Assembly: GCF_027579695.1 (NCBI RefSeq)
Contig: NC_083582.1
Coordinates: 4,560,378-4,624,377, forward strand
Origin: Neoarius graeffei
Lineage: Eukaryota; Chordata; Actinopteri; Siluriformes; Ariidae
DNA length: 64,000 nt
Reading direction: 5' to 3'
Below, one piece after another: positions 23,216-35,949 of this stretch. A program made the position numbers and the translations under genes. The notes beneath the pieces were generated by a model. It saw only the letters and a program-made list of their open reading frames with translations, had not been told where the DNA came from and did not search any database. Numbering within the stretch: the stretch's first letter is position 1; every line of letters starts with the position of its first letter.

Positions 23216-24044
23216 ACACGACAACGGCAACGAGATTTTTTTTTTTAAATATCGCGTCCACATGGGCAATGGATCAGTTACATTTCAGGTCCATATGGCA
23301 ATGGAACGCTTGCTGAAAACGATGCAATACACATGCCACACCTCTAGGTGCACTGTAAGACGGTCCCATCGGAGACACCAGAACAATAGAAGAAGAAGTA
23401 GACGCATGCGCATAAACCCCTTCTTCTGTAGCTTTAGCCACATAAAGTTTTGATTATTAATCAGTAGCGTAAAACGAAAGACGCGGAAAGAGGAATGAAT
23501 GGGGGTAGATGGAAGCCGGTACGCCAACATTCTGATGTCCTCCAGAATTCTTTAATGGTCCGGAATAAATTGAATGCTACACGTTGATGGATTACTTTGT
23601 TCTTCTACGCCCTTTTTGAGGAATGTATTGTCGGACTTAAACCAACATCTGAAGAGGTGAGATCACTCCTTTTTTTCCTATTTTTGCTGGCAGGATTGTT
23701 TTTGTTTTTGGAAAGCGCACGGGCGGTGCACGGTTTTGGTTACTGCTTCCGCAGTGTTTGGACTAGTTATATGATTTGTTGACAACTCGCATCGAGTTCG
23801 TTACACTTCTACCCGGCGTGAAGCACTGACAGTCATGTGGTTGTGACGTCATCGTAAACAAATCCGTTCTACTCATCCAGACGACTTCGCAACGGGGCCG
23901 TTGCCAGATTTTTCCACTCTGGGACCCGTTCTCAAAAGATTTCGTTTTGGGGCACCCAAAACGCCGGTGCCGTGTGGACGCCAGGCCGAAACAATAAACA
24001 ATTTTATCAGATTCACCTGAATCCGTTGCCGTGTGGACAGGGCC
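23216..24044. mobile_element. MITE with TCCACACG-type ends, TSD TGA
   Basis: The left end GGCTACATCCACACGACAAC and right complement GGCCCTGTCCACACGGCAAC are inverted repeats. TGA flanks both ends. The interior has CGTTGCCGTTG-like subterminal sequence. Harbinger-like by TSD size (inference). Confidence 0.6.
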
Positions 24045-24326
24045 TGAGGTGTTTTGACTCCGTCATACCATCTAGTGAATGTTGCTTTTAATTCTCCAGA
24101 TGTGCAGCGAGTGTCAGAATAATGCCACTCCAGTTGTTGATGCTTATGCTTTAGAAAATTCATGTGTATAAACCAGAGCCCTCTGCTTGACCAGCACATT
24201 TTATTTTGTATTCCGTTTATTCCAAATCTTGATGTGACATGGAAGAGACTTGCACTTTCGAATACATCTCTTGTTCACATGGCTGATTAGAAAGGTATGG
24301 AATATTCCTTTAGTTTTTAGTCATTT

Positions 24327-24743
24327 AGGGTGTTTTCACACCTGCACTTTTTTAGTCCAGGTAAATCGGACTCTTGAGCGTGAACCAGAACAACCACACT
24401 GAGGCCCTTTAGAGGAAATGGTCTCATTCTGGTTCCAAACAAACTCTGGATCGGTTTGTTTGTGGTGGGAACACGATCCGACCTCAATCTGACCCAACTA
24501 CCAAAAGTACTCATGGTAGGTCTTGGTTCAGAAACTGAAGCAAGAGGAAAATACTTCAAGTTTACAAACTCATCAAATGATTCAGACCAGAGCAATGTTG
24601 GAAACTGATCGACATCCTTGATGTCCACTTTGGGTAGCTCTCCTGAGCTCACTAACAAATCTGCAGTAAACGGTCAACTACAGCTGATGTACAAGAAGAA
24701 GAAGAAGGCCAGAGCAAACAAACTATAGGTATGAAAACACACT
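24327..24743. mobile_element. MITE with GTGTTTTCACACCT ends
   Basis: The left end AGGGTGTTTTCACACCT and right complement AAGTGTGTTTTCATACCT are inverted repeats. The open frame inside (24658 to 24317) shows no known domain and is treated as non-coding. Confidence 0.55.
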
Positions 24744-25236
24744 TACATTACACATATGTATGTAACTGACAGAATAATGTTCAGATGTTACCGTCGTCTC
24801 ATATTAAACTGCCGAAAATTCATGGTATCCATTTGGCGATGTTTTTAGGGACTGGTTTACTAATTAACTGTAATTCTGCTACTTCTCTCTGTGCTGCTTC
24901 CCTTTTTGAACTGGAAATGTGTTTGTTTACGGTTCTCCGTCGCCACTATCATGTCTGGAACTGTCCCATAAATTTGCTGTCCTCTTATTGGTGGATTTTA
25001 GATGAGCATTGTAGCAGCAGCGCTCACACTCTGAGAATTAAATCAGAAATGACTCACACTTCCAGAACTTTACGATAAATAAGCCTAATCATGATGTCAT
25101 CCTGGACAACTCCAGCGTCAGTCTCCCGAGGATTTATCAAAGATAAAATCCAGTGTAAAATTGCTTGGGTGCAGTGATGCAATACATCTATAATCTATGC
25201 TAAATCTATAATAATAATAATAATAATAATAATAAT

Positions 25237-25609
25237 GGTGGCACGGTGGTGTAGTGGTTAGCGCTGTCGCCTCACAGCAAGAAGGTCCGGGTTCGAGCCC
25301 TGTGGCCGGCGAGGGCCTTTCTGTGCGGAGTTTGCATGTTCTCCCCGTGTCCGCGTGGGTTTCCTCCGGGTGCTCCGGTTTCCCCCACAGTCCAAAGACA
25401 TGCAGGTTAGGTTAACTGGTGACTCTAAATTGAGCGTAGGTGTGAATGTGAGTGTGAATGGTTGTCTGTGTCTATGTGTCAGCCCTGTGATGACCTGGCG
25501 ACTTGTCCAGGGTGTACCCCGCCTTTCGCCCGTAGTCAGCTGGGATAGGCTCCAGCTTGCCTGCGACCCTGTAGAAGGATAAAGCGGCTAGAGATAATGA
25601 GATGAGATA
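25237..25609 (+). repeat. tRNA-headed SINE inserted in an (AAT)n tract
   Basis: Full-length copy. AATAAT repeats lie on both sides (25209-25236 and after 25608), so the TSD is hidden in the microsatellite. Confidence 0.9.
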
Positions 25610-25619
25610 ATAATAATAA

Positions 25620-26150
25620 TAATTTTTTCATGATTAGTTAGCATGATCTCATTTGTGCAAGTCTAACTGACTCGGCTAGTTATTATCAAAGAATTATTTG
25701 TTCTTTTCCGTTATATGTAATAGTCATCTCTACTACTCAGATTGTGGCCTTGTAGCAGTGTCGTAGCTTACGTGCCCCAGTGAGTCCAAGAGCTCATGTC
25801 AGTGGGGTCCCTATGGACCCCCAGCAGGTTCAGCCTTACCGGATTTGGTTTTGAGGGAGAGGACTGACAAACAACAGTCCACCCACTTCTCTCCAGACAC
25901 ACACCTGGTGATATGTGTCTCTCTGTAAGTCCACTGCACTCCATGTATTCCTGGAAGAAGGATGCAAGTATGGAAGATGGGCAGCCTACTTGCTAGCAGC
26001 GACTCTCTTAACCCGCTGAAGGCTCTTCACTAATGACATCACTACAGCGTTGAGTGAATGGGAAGCATCACCACAAGAATGGGTGAGGGTAAAGCCTACA
26101 GGATCCCTCACACCTGAAAATTCTAGATAACATCGCAAATACATGTCTCA
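25620..26150. other. No gene recognised
   Basis: Mixed sequence between two SINE copies. Nothing identifiable. Confidence 0.5.
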
Positions 26151-26156
26151 GCTCAA

Positions 26157-26352
26157 GACAGCATGGTGGTGTAGTGGTTAGCACTATTGCCTCATAGCAA
26201 GAAGGTTCTGGGTTTGAGCCCAGCGACTGATGGGGCCTTTCTGTGTGGAGTTTGGATGTTCTCCCCGTGTCTGCGTGGATTTCCTCTGGGTGCTCTGGTT
26301 TCCTCTACAGTCTAAAGACATGCAGTTAGGTTGACTGGCTACTCTAAATTGC
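26157..26352 (+). repeat. Divergent SINE 5' half
   Basis: GGTGGTGTAGTGGTTAGCAC and the B box region are recognisable but many bases differ from the other copies. The sequence ends at ACTCTAAATTGCC. Likely an older subfamily. Confidence 0.75.
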
Positions 26353-27085
26353 CGAAAGGTACCTGAGCATGAGTAGTATGGCGGCCACCAGCAGCGCCTT
26401 TGTATGTCTTCAACTCAGACATGCTGAGCTGTGTCCTTTTGGCGATGTCCTATTCGGCTGTAAGAAAGCATGATTCCAGCGTTATTGAATTCATGGAAAT
26501 ATAACGTAAGAATGCGAGCTTGCTAATGGGAGCAGATCACATGAAAAGTTGGAAGGACTGTATCCCATGCAGCTTTGATCTCAAGGAAAATGACTGATAC
26601 AAGCTTACGTCCTACCTGTAGACACCACACTGCGAACGGCAACCACCTGTGTGAAAATAGACTTAAATGGCACATGGAGGAAAAACATTACAGACACCAC
26701 AGAAGAGTCACCCATCGTTAGCCGTGACGGGGACCATAAGTAGTAAGGAAGGATTTTCATCTACGAAGAAAATCATACAGCATAAGGCTCATTCTATAAT
26801 TGCCGGTACAGTTCAAGTGTTGATTCTGTTAGTCATTCATCAACTCTGTTATCATTAAGCTGGGCAATCTGTTAACAGACTCGACAATAACAGAGTTGAC
26901 CTGTCCACCATTTTGTGTCTTAACTCCACACATTAACCTCAAACTAGCTGCCACATGGCATGTATAAAAACAGAATTTTATGGATTTTAATCATATTATT
27001 GTTTGTAAAAAATGAGTGAGAGATTCATTCCAATATCATGATAACAGAGTTGACAAATAATTAATCTACTGTTGATGTAAAATCC

Positions 27086-27464
27086 GGCGGCACGGTGGTG
27101 TAGTGGTTAGCGCTGTTGCCTCACAGCAAGAAGGTCCGGGTTCGAGCCCCGAGGTCGGCGAGGGCCTTTCTGTGTGGAGTTTGCATGTTCTCCCCGTGTC
27201 CGCGTGGGTTTCCTCCGGGTGCTCCGGTTTCCCCCACAGTCCAAAGACATGCAGGTTAGGTTAACTGGTGACTCTAAATTGAGCGTAGGTGTGAATGTGA
27301 GTGTGAATGGTTGTCTGTGTCTATGTGTCAGCCCTGTGATGACCTGGCGACTTGTCCAGGGTGTACCCCGCCTTTCGCCCGTAGTCAGCTGGGATAGACT
27401 CCAGCTTGCCTGCGACCCTGTAGAACAGGATAAAGCGGCTACAGATAATGAGATGAGATGAGAT
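27086..27464 (+). repeat. tRNA-headed SINE, full length, 12-bp TSD
   Basis: GATGTAAAATCC is duplicated at 27074-27085 and 27465-27476. Confidence 0.92.
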
Positions 27465-27479
27465 GATGTAAAATCCTCA

Positions 27480-28280
27480 ACATTTTGTTCAAATTAATGA
27501 TTGAAGAAACAGAACACTCTCTCCCTCACTGCCTTTCTGAAGTTTCCCGCCAGAGGAAGTGACATCACTCAGTGCAGGTGCCATGCGTATTATTAAAAGC
27601 CTTTGTGGGTTTTATGCGGTTTTATTACAGAGTTAACAGAGTTGACAAGACTGTTGGGATGGATAAAAAATATATATTTTTATTACTGAAATGTCACATA
27701 ATACAGAAAATAGACTTTCTCTGCAGTTGATTTTATAAGAGTGAATAGAATAAGCCCCCAAAAAACAGACTGTTAGACTGAATCACTTCCGGTTTATAGG
27801 AGTTGAATGGATGAATCAGGAGTCGAAGACAGCCAATAAGGTGGGGGGAGGGGTGGGGTCGTTCATTTAATGTTTTATGGATAAATTGGGTCAAAAATAT
27901 ACATCGAGCATTACTAATGGGGAAAGTTTGTCATAATTTTCTTTACTGTTCAAAACTGATTCAATAAAAATTTCTTTTGTGGAAAATAACAAAAGGTTTA
28001 TCTCGAAGATGCGAAATGTATCCCGAATTCTAGAATGACCCATAAACATGACTTCAACATCTCCCATCATATCATCATAGATAGCAAGGGGTCAAAAATC
28101 ATAAAAGGCACGGCTAAGCTGTAAATATTGGCAGTTGTGTTAATAACAGTGCAGACTAATCTCGGTGATATCAGTTATATTCCTGCTCACAGACTAAACA
28201 CACAGAAAACTAGACACTTATAGTCACCACTGAAGCAGCTGTTTGGTTTGATGTTTTTTATTTTGTTTTTTTTTTATTAA
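27480..28280. other. AT-rich sequence with AACAGAGTTGAC motif
   Basis: The motif at about 27634 also occurs at 26888, 27041 and inverted at 26840. The rest is unremarkable. Confidence 0.45.
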
Positions 28281-28399
28281 TGATATGTTTAAGGTTTCCA
28301 CACCGTGGTTCTGTCCGCACTGTTATTTACAGCTCTGTGGATTCATCCTGATTACCCAGCATGCACTGGGGCAACCGGAGAGACTCTCAGTAAGATACT

Positions 28400-28772
28400 C
28401 ATCTCATCTCATTATCTCTAGCCGCTTTATCCTTCTACAGGGTCGCAGGCAAGCTGGAGCCTATCCCAGCTGACTACGGGCGAAAGGCGGGGTTCACCCT
28501 GGACAAGTCGCCAGGTCATCACAGGGCTGACACATAGACACAGACAACCATTCACACTCACATTCACACCTACGCTCAATTTAGAGTCACCAGTTAACCT
28601 AACCTGCATGTCTTTGGACTGTGGGGGAAACCGGAGCACCCGGAGGAAACCCACGCGGACACGGGGAGAACATGCAAACTCCGCACAGAAAGGCACTCGC
28701 CGGCCACGGGGCTCGAACCCGAACCTTCTTGCTGTGAGGCGACAGCGCTAACCACTACACCACCGTGCCGCC
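28400..28772 (-). repeat. tRNA-headed SINE, full length, 14-bp TSD
   Basis: CTCAGTAAGATACT is duplicated at 28386-28399 and 28773-28786. Confidence 0.92.
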
Positions 28773-29805
28773 CTCAGTAAGATACTGAATAACAAAATGG
28801 AAAATGAAACGTCGTCAATCAGGTTCGGTGTGTGATGTTTGCTAACGTAGAGGCTGATGTTGCTAACAGGCTATTGAAACATACAGCCACCAGATTAGCA
28901 GGAAACATAAAAACACACTGTAGCATGTAAACGTTACGCAAACATGATGCTAAACTGGAGATTTTAGTGCTTTTCTGACTTGCTAAATACAGTCTTGTAA
29001 ACAAATCTCCCACACCCTGGATTTTATTTGGTGTCGTGACTGAGTCACAGTGTTTAACCGTACAGCTTCTTTGCTGGAACTATAATTGTAAAATGCTTTT
29101 TTTTTCTTTTTGATGCAGTGTGTTGCATTTTTCTCACCATCTCTCTCTCTCTCTCTCTCTCTCCTCCAGCTTAGTCTTTCTCAAAATATCTTCCTGGAGC
29201 CCTGTTCAGACAGGATTAGTTTCCAATGTGGAGGTGTGTTTTGTAATTATTCCTGGAGTATCTCTGGAATTGTTTGTAGTAGTCTGGAAAGATCTTATCG
29301 TCTTTTCTGTCCTGTAAAATCCACAGTAGAAATAACTCGCCTGAACTGACAGTTTGTTGGTAAAGATTGTGTTTTATCCTGCAGGGAAAAGAGCTTTAGT
29401 GTTTCTTCTTCAGTTTGTGAAACCAGAAGTTAAAAACAAAGCAGAACAATAAAATAAATGAAGTTTAAAAGGGCATGTCACTGAAGAAGAGACACTGTTT
29501 AGGAGTTTTAGGGAAGTTACTGAGTTCCTACAGACATGTTATGGTCATGTGACCTACAAATGATCAAATGTGGCCACGCCCCCTGTAACAAGCGCTTATA
29601 CTGAGATCAGAAAAATCAGTATTAAAGTGAAGTGTGTGTCATACATATGTGTTCATGGTGAAGACACGCCCATCTCTGTGATTTATACACACACACACAC
29701 ACACACACACATCTGGAAAATGAATCCTACAGGAAGAACAATTAAAGAATAACTAAGGATGTGCAAAAAGAGCCTTATAAAACGTTCATAAAATGTTATT
29801 TTATT

Positions 29806-29991
29806 TCTGTCTGTCTGTCTCTCTCTCCCTCCATCTCTCTCTCTTTCTCTCTCTCTCTTCAGATGAACATTTTATATGACGTTTAGAAATATTTAGAAAT
29901 ATTTTTTCCTTTATTTCTTATCTACAGCCTGTGTTGTTCTCTCTCTCTGTCTGTCTGTCTCTCTCTCCGTCTGTCTCTCTCTCTCCCTCTG

Positions 29992-30023
<32 letters not shown>

Positions 30024-30064
30024 TCCCTCTCTCTCTCTGTCTCTGTTTCTCTCTCTCTCTCTCC
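29806..30064 (+). repeat. Pyrimidine-rich CT/GTCT tracts
   Basis: Two blocks (29806-29862, 29937-30064) separated by unique sequence. Both are followed by CAGATGAACATTTTA, so the pair is a local tandem duplication of about 200 bp. Confidence 0.8.
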
Positions 30065-30251
30065 AGATGAACATTTTACAGCTCCTTGAAGTCCCATAAA
30101 AACACTTCAGTAGACTCTTCATACAGACACTAAGGAAAATAAACCATTACACACACACACACACCAGTTAGAGCTTGCAAAATGAACCAAATGCTGTTGT
30201 GTGTTGTAAAAAAACTATATATAACAATAAAATGAAACGAAAGTAGATGGC

Positions 30252-30253
<2 letters not shown>

Positions 30254-30292
<39 letters not shown>

Positions 30293-30416
30293 ACAGGCGT
30301 GTATAATGATATGATGTGGAGTGTAGATGGGTGGAGACGAGCGCTCTGGCGAGAGATGAAAAAAGAGGCTCAAACTCTGTGGAAAGTGGTTAGCATGTTC
30401 TATATTTACAGGAGAC

Positions 30417-30451
<35 letters not shown>
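30254..30451 (+). repeat. (GT)n and (CA)n pair
   Basis: (GT)n 30254-30290 and (CA)n 30419-30451 are complementary and 130 bp apart, so could form a stem. Confidence 0.85.
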
Positions 30452-30452
<1 letters not shown>

Positions 30453-30764
30453 AACTTCAGCACATGTGAACATCTCCAGTTCCACTTTAGTATTTATAAC
30501 TGAGAGACGTGAGAACAGACCACATGTTAATATGCTTCATGTTGACTAATTAACACGAGGAAGTGAAGAACACATAACATTAATACAGTACAGGTGATTT
30601 TATTAAAATTGCAGTGAAGCTTATGCTTAAGCATATTTTTTAAAGGAATAAATATTCTTTTAAACGATTCATCTTTGCCAGGTTATTTCATATTTTCATA
30701 TCATCTTCAAAAATGTACTTTTTTATGCAAATGAGGATTCATCTCATTAAATATGCATATACAC

Positions 30765-31300
30765 CGATCAGCCATAACATTAAACCCACTGACAGGTGAA
30801 GAAGTGAATATCATTGATTATCTCATTACAGTGGCACCTGTCAGGGGGTGGGGTTTATTAGGTATATTTGGCAACAAGAAAGAGATCAGTCAATTCTCGA
30901 AGTTGATGTGTTGGAAACAGGAAAAATGGGCAACCGTAAGGATCTGAGTGACTTTAACAAGGGCCAAATCGCACAAATTGCTGAAAAAGTGAATGCTGGC
31001 TAAAACAGAAAGGTGTCAGTATTAACTTTTCCAACAGTTCGTGCTACAGTAGGTCTTCGGTGGGATTGGACCATATAGGCTAGCCAGCGTGCCCCATGCA
31101 AATCAGTGAGCCTTCGACACCCATGACCCTGTCGCCGGTTCACCGGTTGTCCTTTGGATCCTTGGACCACTTTTGTTTGGTACTAACCACTGCATACCAG
31201 GAACACACCACAGGATGTACCATTTTGGAGATGCTCAGACCCAGTCATCTCACCATCACAATCTGGCCCTTGTCAAAGTCACATATTAATACATTTTAGT
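30765..31300. mobile_element. Rearranged Tc1-type remnant
   Basis: CGATCAGCCATAACATTAAA and ATGGGCAACCGTAAGGATC are the start of a well-known Tc1-like repeat in plus sense. From about 31040 to 31290 its transposase sequence (complement of CCTGTCGCCGGTTCACCGG) runs in the other sense. The copy is inverted internally and dead. Confidence 0.65.
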
Positions 31301-31353
31301 GTCACGTTAATTTTAGTGTTTTACATTTTGTCCTCGAATAAAATGCCAGAGTG

Positions 31354-31733
31354 CGTCTCATCTCATCTCATTATCTGTAGCCGCTTTATCCTGTTCTACA
31401 GGGTCGCAGGCAAGCTGGAGCCTATCCCAGCTGACTACGGGCGAAAGGCGGGGTACACTCTGGACAAGTCGCCAGATCATCACAGGGCTGACACATAGAC
31501 ACAGACAACCATTCACACTCACATTCACACCTACGCTCAATTTAGAGTCACCAGTTAACCTAACCTGCATGTCTTTGGACTGTGGGGGAAACCAGAGCAC
31601 CCGGAGGAAACCCACGCGGACACGGGGAGAACATGCAAACTCCGCACAGAAAGGCACTCGCAGGCCACGGGGCTCGAACCCGGACCTTCTTGCTGTGAGG
31701 CGACAGCGCTAACCACTACACCACCGTGCCGCC
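31354..31733 (-). repeat. tRNA-headed SINE, full length
   Basis: CCAGAGTG flanks both sides (31346-31353, 31734-31741). The body matches the family. Confidence 0.9.
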
Positions 31734-32073
31734 CCAGAGTGTGTGTGAGTGAATTTACAGCTGAAAGATACATTTCAGCGTGACACGTTGTGGTTACATC
31801 AAACTGCCATATGGTGGCACTGAACTTAACACTGCTCCTCGCTCCTCACTCGAGCTGACATCATGCAAGAAACATGCATTTATGTTCAAGAACAGAATTG
31901 TAACGAAGACACGCCTGTGTTTTACACAAATTCCACCCACAGGTGTGTACCTCTCACTGACCTTCATGTGAATATGGAAGCAGCTCTTTAAAGTCTGAAT
32001 TCTGATGTGTGTCATTTCAGTATTTCATCCCAACAATACAGCTCTATTGTATATTAGCAGCCTGCATGCTTTC

Positions 32074-32535
32074 TATCCATCCATCCATCCATCCATCCAT
32101 CCATCCATCCATCCATCCATCTATCCATTTTCTACCACTTATCCGGATCTAGGTCACGGGGGTAGCAGCCTATGCAGAGCAGCCCAGACTTCCCTCTCCC
32201 TGGCCACCTCCACCAGATCTTCTGGAGGAATACCGAGGCGTTCCCAGGCCAGCTAAGAGATGTAATCTCTCTAGCGTGTCCTGGTTCTGCCCCAGCTCTC
32301 CTCCTGGTGGGGCATGCCCAGAGAACCTCCCTTGGGAGGCATCCAGGGGGCATCCTAACAAGGTGCCTGAACCACCTCAACTGACTCCTTTCGATGTGGA
32401 GGAGCAGCGGTTCTACTCTGAGTCTCTCCTGAATGACCAAGCTTCTCACCCTGTCTCTAAGGGAGAGCCCAGCCACCCTGCGGAGAAAACTCATTTCTAC
32501 CGCTTGTATCCGCAATCTCATTCTTTCGGTCACTA
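32074..32535 (-). pseudogene. LINE 3' end (RTE/Rex-like) with (GGAT)n tail
   Basis: A 133-codon frame reads MTERMRLRIQAVEMSFLRRV, LLHIERSQLRWFRHLVRMPP and PREVLWACPTRRR, the C-terminal tail of a fish non-LTR element. A (GGAT)n tract lies immediately 3' (32074-32128), as such elements often end. The family name is tentative. Confidence 0.7.
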
Positions 32536-33059
32536 CACACAGCTCGTGACCATAGGTGAAAGTGGGAACGTAGATGGACCAGTAAATTGAGAGCTTTGCC
32601 TATTGCTTTCTAATTTCATCTTTTTTTTTGGATGACTTTCCAGCCGTCTAAGAATTCCTGTAATCATCACTGTAAAACTCTCCAGATAGCAGTGAGGTCT
32701 TACTGCAGGCTCACTCTGAACTTTTTCATCTGGTCCACATCACCGCTGTGGAATGATGGCGATGAACTCATCCGAATCTGGCTGCCAAAAACACCGTCAT
32801 CACGACTCCACCTGAAAGAGGCCATATCTCAGGCAGGATATGGAGCAGGACTGGAGATGTGATTAGCGGCTGGTTGTATTCGAGCCATTTTTAGCTCAGA
32901 GTCTGAATGATGTGGAGCTGTGTATGGCTGAGATCATTTTAGGCCACAACTGACCCTCCGTTCACACCAACATGTGACAAGTTGCTCCTGTCACTGATTA
33001 GCTCAGCCGTCCATGAGGTCGATGAGCTGTTGCCATGGTGTGGCATCCATCATCCACAG

Positions 33060-33655
33060 TTCCGTTAAATCGTATCTCCTCCATCAGTTCTCCACAGATT
33101 TCCGTTCCGATTGTTTTGTTTGAAAGAACTCATCATGCCACACAAAACTTGGCCGTTGTTTTGTCAAAGTTTTTGCTAATGAGTTACTAATTAGGCCAAA
33201 TTAGCGAATTTTCTAAGCCTCTCACTAGAATTGTATCTCCTCTCTGATTTCTCATCCGATTCCAGTTCTGATCAATGTTTTGGGTCGAGCTTCCCTTGAG
33301 GAACAAAACTTGGTTGTTTGTTTGTTGATTTTCCTGTTGTAAACAATTTGTTTATTTTCAGTTAAATCGTGTCTCCTCTCTCAGTTCTCAATGGATTTCC
33401 GTTCTGATTGTTTTGTTTGAAAGAACTCGACCTTCTGCACAAAACTCAGTCACTGTATTGTCAAATTTTTGCTAACGAGCTGCTAATTAGGTCACTTTAA
33501 CGAGTTTTGGGACTACTCATTAGAATTATATCTCCTCTCATTTATCATGTGAATTCAATTCTGATCAATGTTTTGGGTCGATCTTCTACTGGGGAACAAA
33601 GCTTAGTCCTTTGTTGATGTTTCTGTTGTAAACAGTTTGTCGTGGAGGTTGGTCC
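33060..33655. repeat. Two tandem 297-bp units, each made of two related halves
   Basis: GTTAAATCGT(A/G)TCTCCTC at about 33063 and 33360, and TTCTGATCAATGTTTTGGGTC at about 33267 and 33563, repeat at the same 297-bp spacing. Within a unit, AATCGTATCTCCTC and AATTGTATCTCCTC show that the halves are related as well. Confidence 0.75.
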
Positions 33656-33934
33656 TCTCTCACATCGTCACATTTCAGTTCTGTTTGATGTTTTGGTCAT
33701 CAGGGTTGTTTTGATGGCAGGACAGATGACTTACTATGCCCTTGATGTTCTGGGAGTTTATCGACTACTGTCACATGCTACATGCTTGACTTAGCGCTAG
33801 CTTCATTCTCAGATGAAATTAGCAAAGAAGGATAATCATACTAGCTGCATATGCCCACCAGAGACACCAACAATCTCTGCTCCCTCCTTCCAATCTTTAT
33901 TTTACTTCTAATATCCAAAAGAAGAAGAAGAAGA

Positions 33935-34160
33935 AGAAGCTTTTATTTTTGTCACATGCACACTCAAGCACAGAGAAATTTCTCCTCTGCATTTAACCCA
34001 TCTGAAGCAGTGAACACACAAGTGAGCAATGAGCACACACACACATACATACCCAGAGCAGTGGGCAGCTATGCTACAGCACCCAGGGAGCAGTTGGGGG
34101 TTCGGTGCCTTGCTCAGGGGCACTTCAGCCATGATATAGAGGGAGGGGAAAGTGCCGTTC
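33935..34160 (-). repeat. Second copy of the TG-tract dispersed repeat
   Basis: Inverted relative to 10195-10412, with the same block order. The open frames over it on both strands are not genes. Confidence 0.7.
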
Positions 34161-34929
34161 ATTCACTCAACTCCCCTCACATTTTTCCTGCTGGTCCTGG
34201 AAATCAAACTGACAACCCTTGTATACACATTTAATCAGATATCAATGAGAGGAATTTTGCAAGAGAGCTAAAATTGTGAGCGCAGAGCTGAACAAATGTC
34301 GGAACGTCATGTAGAAAACAAATTATCACCTGTTGCATCTTCACTTGTTAGTGTGAATGTTGGCTGAAGATTAGCCTGAAAATTAGCTTCTATGACTGTA
34401 TCTGTTTGTGTGTCCTTTAAAAATGCCTGATGCTTCAATGGTAAGATTTCTAATAGTAAATTATTCTGCAGTCCTGCCCATAGATTACTGATTAACAGGG
34501 TTTTAAGGTGAGGTTCATTCCACTCGAAGGTCTTTTGAAGAAGAGATACCGAAAAGGTGACCGACAGAAACTAAACCCCGTCACTAGACTGCACTTGTAT
34601 GAGGCTGAAACAGTACGTCTGTTCCCAGATCCCTGATGCCCCTGTTTGTGTGTGTGCGTGCTTGTATGTTTGTGCATGTGTGTTTGGGTGTGGTCGGCTG
34701 AGGTTAACGCTTCCCCACCGCATATGAGAGGGAGCTCCGGGTAAATTACTAACTTGGTGTTGTGTCAGCTGCTGCAAATAGCAAAGCCACTGCTATGGTA
34801 AATACTCGAGCACTTCAGGAGAGGCTTCATTAACAAAGCACAGAGGCTGGAGAGAGAATTGCACAAAGAAAGCAGGAGAGAGGTGATTATGAGCGAAGGG
34901 GTCAGAAAATTTGGCAAACGTCTAAACGT

Positions 34930-35880
34930 TTTATTTCACGCAGAGTCTGTAGGAGTGGAGCAGAAAGACCACCAGTGAAAGAGCAATTCTACTGTCTGTA
35001 AAAAGTGCAGTGATTTTTTTCCCCATCAGTGGTGTTACTGCAAGTGAGCAGTCTTCCATGACTAACTGCAGGATCACATCTAGCTCGGACTTCAAGTTTG
35101 TTTTTGGAAAGCAATCCATCCAGATGTACTGCATTTACAACCTGCTGGTAACACTTGTCTTTGGTCCAGAGCACACAGTGTCCATTTCTTCCAAAAAAGC
35201 CCTAGAATACTGATTCATCTGAGGACAATACACATTTCCACTGTGTGATGGTCCATCCCAGATGCTGCCAAGCCCACAGAAGTCAATGGCGCTACTTCTG
35301 GACACAGTTAACATAAGGCTTCCTTTTTGCACAGTAAAATGTTAACTGGTGTTTGTGGATGTAACTCCATTTTGTAGCTTGATAAAGGTTTGCCAAAGTA
35401 ATCCTGAGCCCATGTGGTTCTATCAGCTGTAGTTGAATGGTGGTTTTTGATGCAGTGAGGGATCGGAGATCACGGGGGTTCAGATTAGGCTTGAGCCCTT
35501 TACACACCAAAATTCCTCCAGATTCCTTGAATCATTTAATGATATTATGCACCGTAGAGGGTGCAAATAATCCAAATTCCTTCCTATCTTTCTCTGAGGA
35601 GCATTGTTTTTAAACATTTCAATAATTTTCTCACACATTTGTTGATAAACTGGAGATCCTCAGCCCATCTTTACTCCTCAAAGACTCGGCCTTTCCTGGA
35701 GACTGATTTTGTACCAAATCATGATTACAGTCATCTGTTTCAAATCACATCATTATTTAATTGTTTTACCTCATTACTATCCCTAAATTTCCCCGTCCCT
35801 ACTTTTTTTGGACTGTGTTACAGGTCTGAAACTCAGGAATGGATGTTGATTAACAAATGAAATGAAGTTGACCAACAAAA
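34930..35880 (-). pseudogene. Degenerate Tc1/mariner-like transposase remnant
   Basis: The minus strand has WKCVLSSDES, a stop, then GFFG and VLWTKD, which resembles the catalytic-Asp region of fish Tc1/mariner enzymes. Stops and frameshifts are frequent. The AAATCACTGCTTTC stretch near 35940 fits the end of such an element. Confidence 0.5.
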
Positions 35881-35949
35881 CATGAAATATCTTGGGTTCA
35901 TTCTGTCTGTAATGAAATACAAGTCAAAGCACATTCACAAATCACTGCT

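Noticed and set aside
25355..25582. Recurring protein with VRLTGDSKLSVGVNV found at many places
   Set aside because: Translation of the SINE body; the same peptide appears at every SINE copy.
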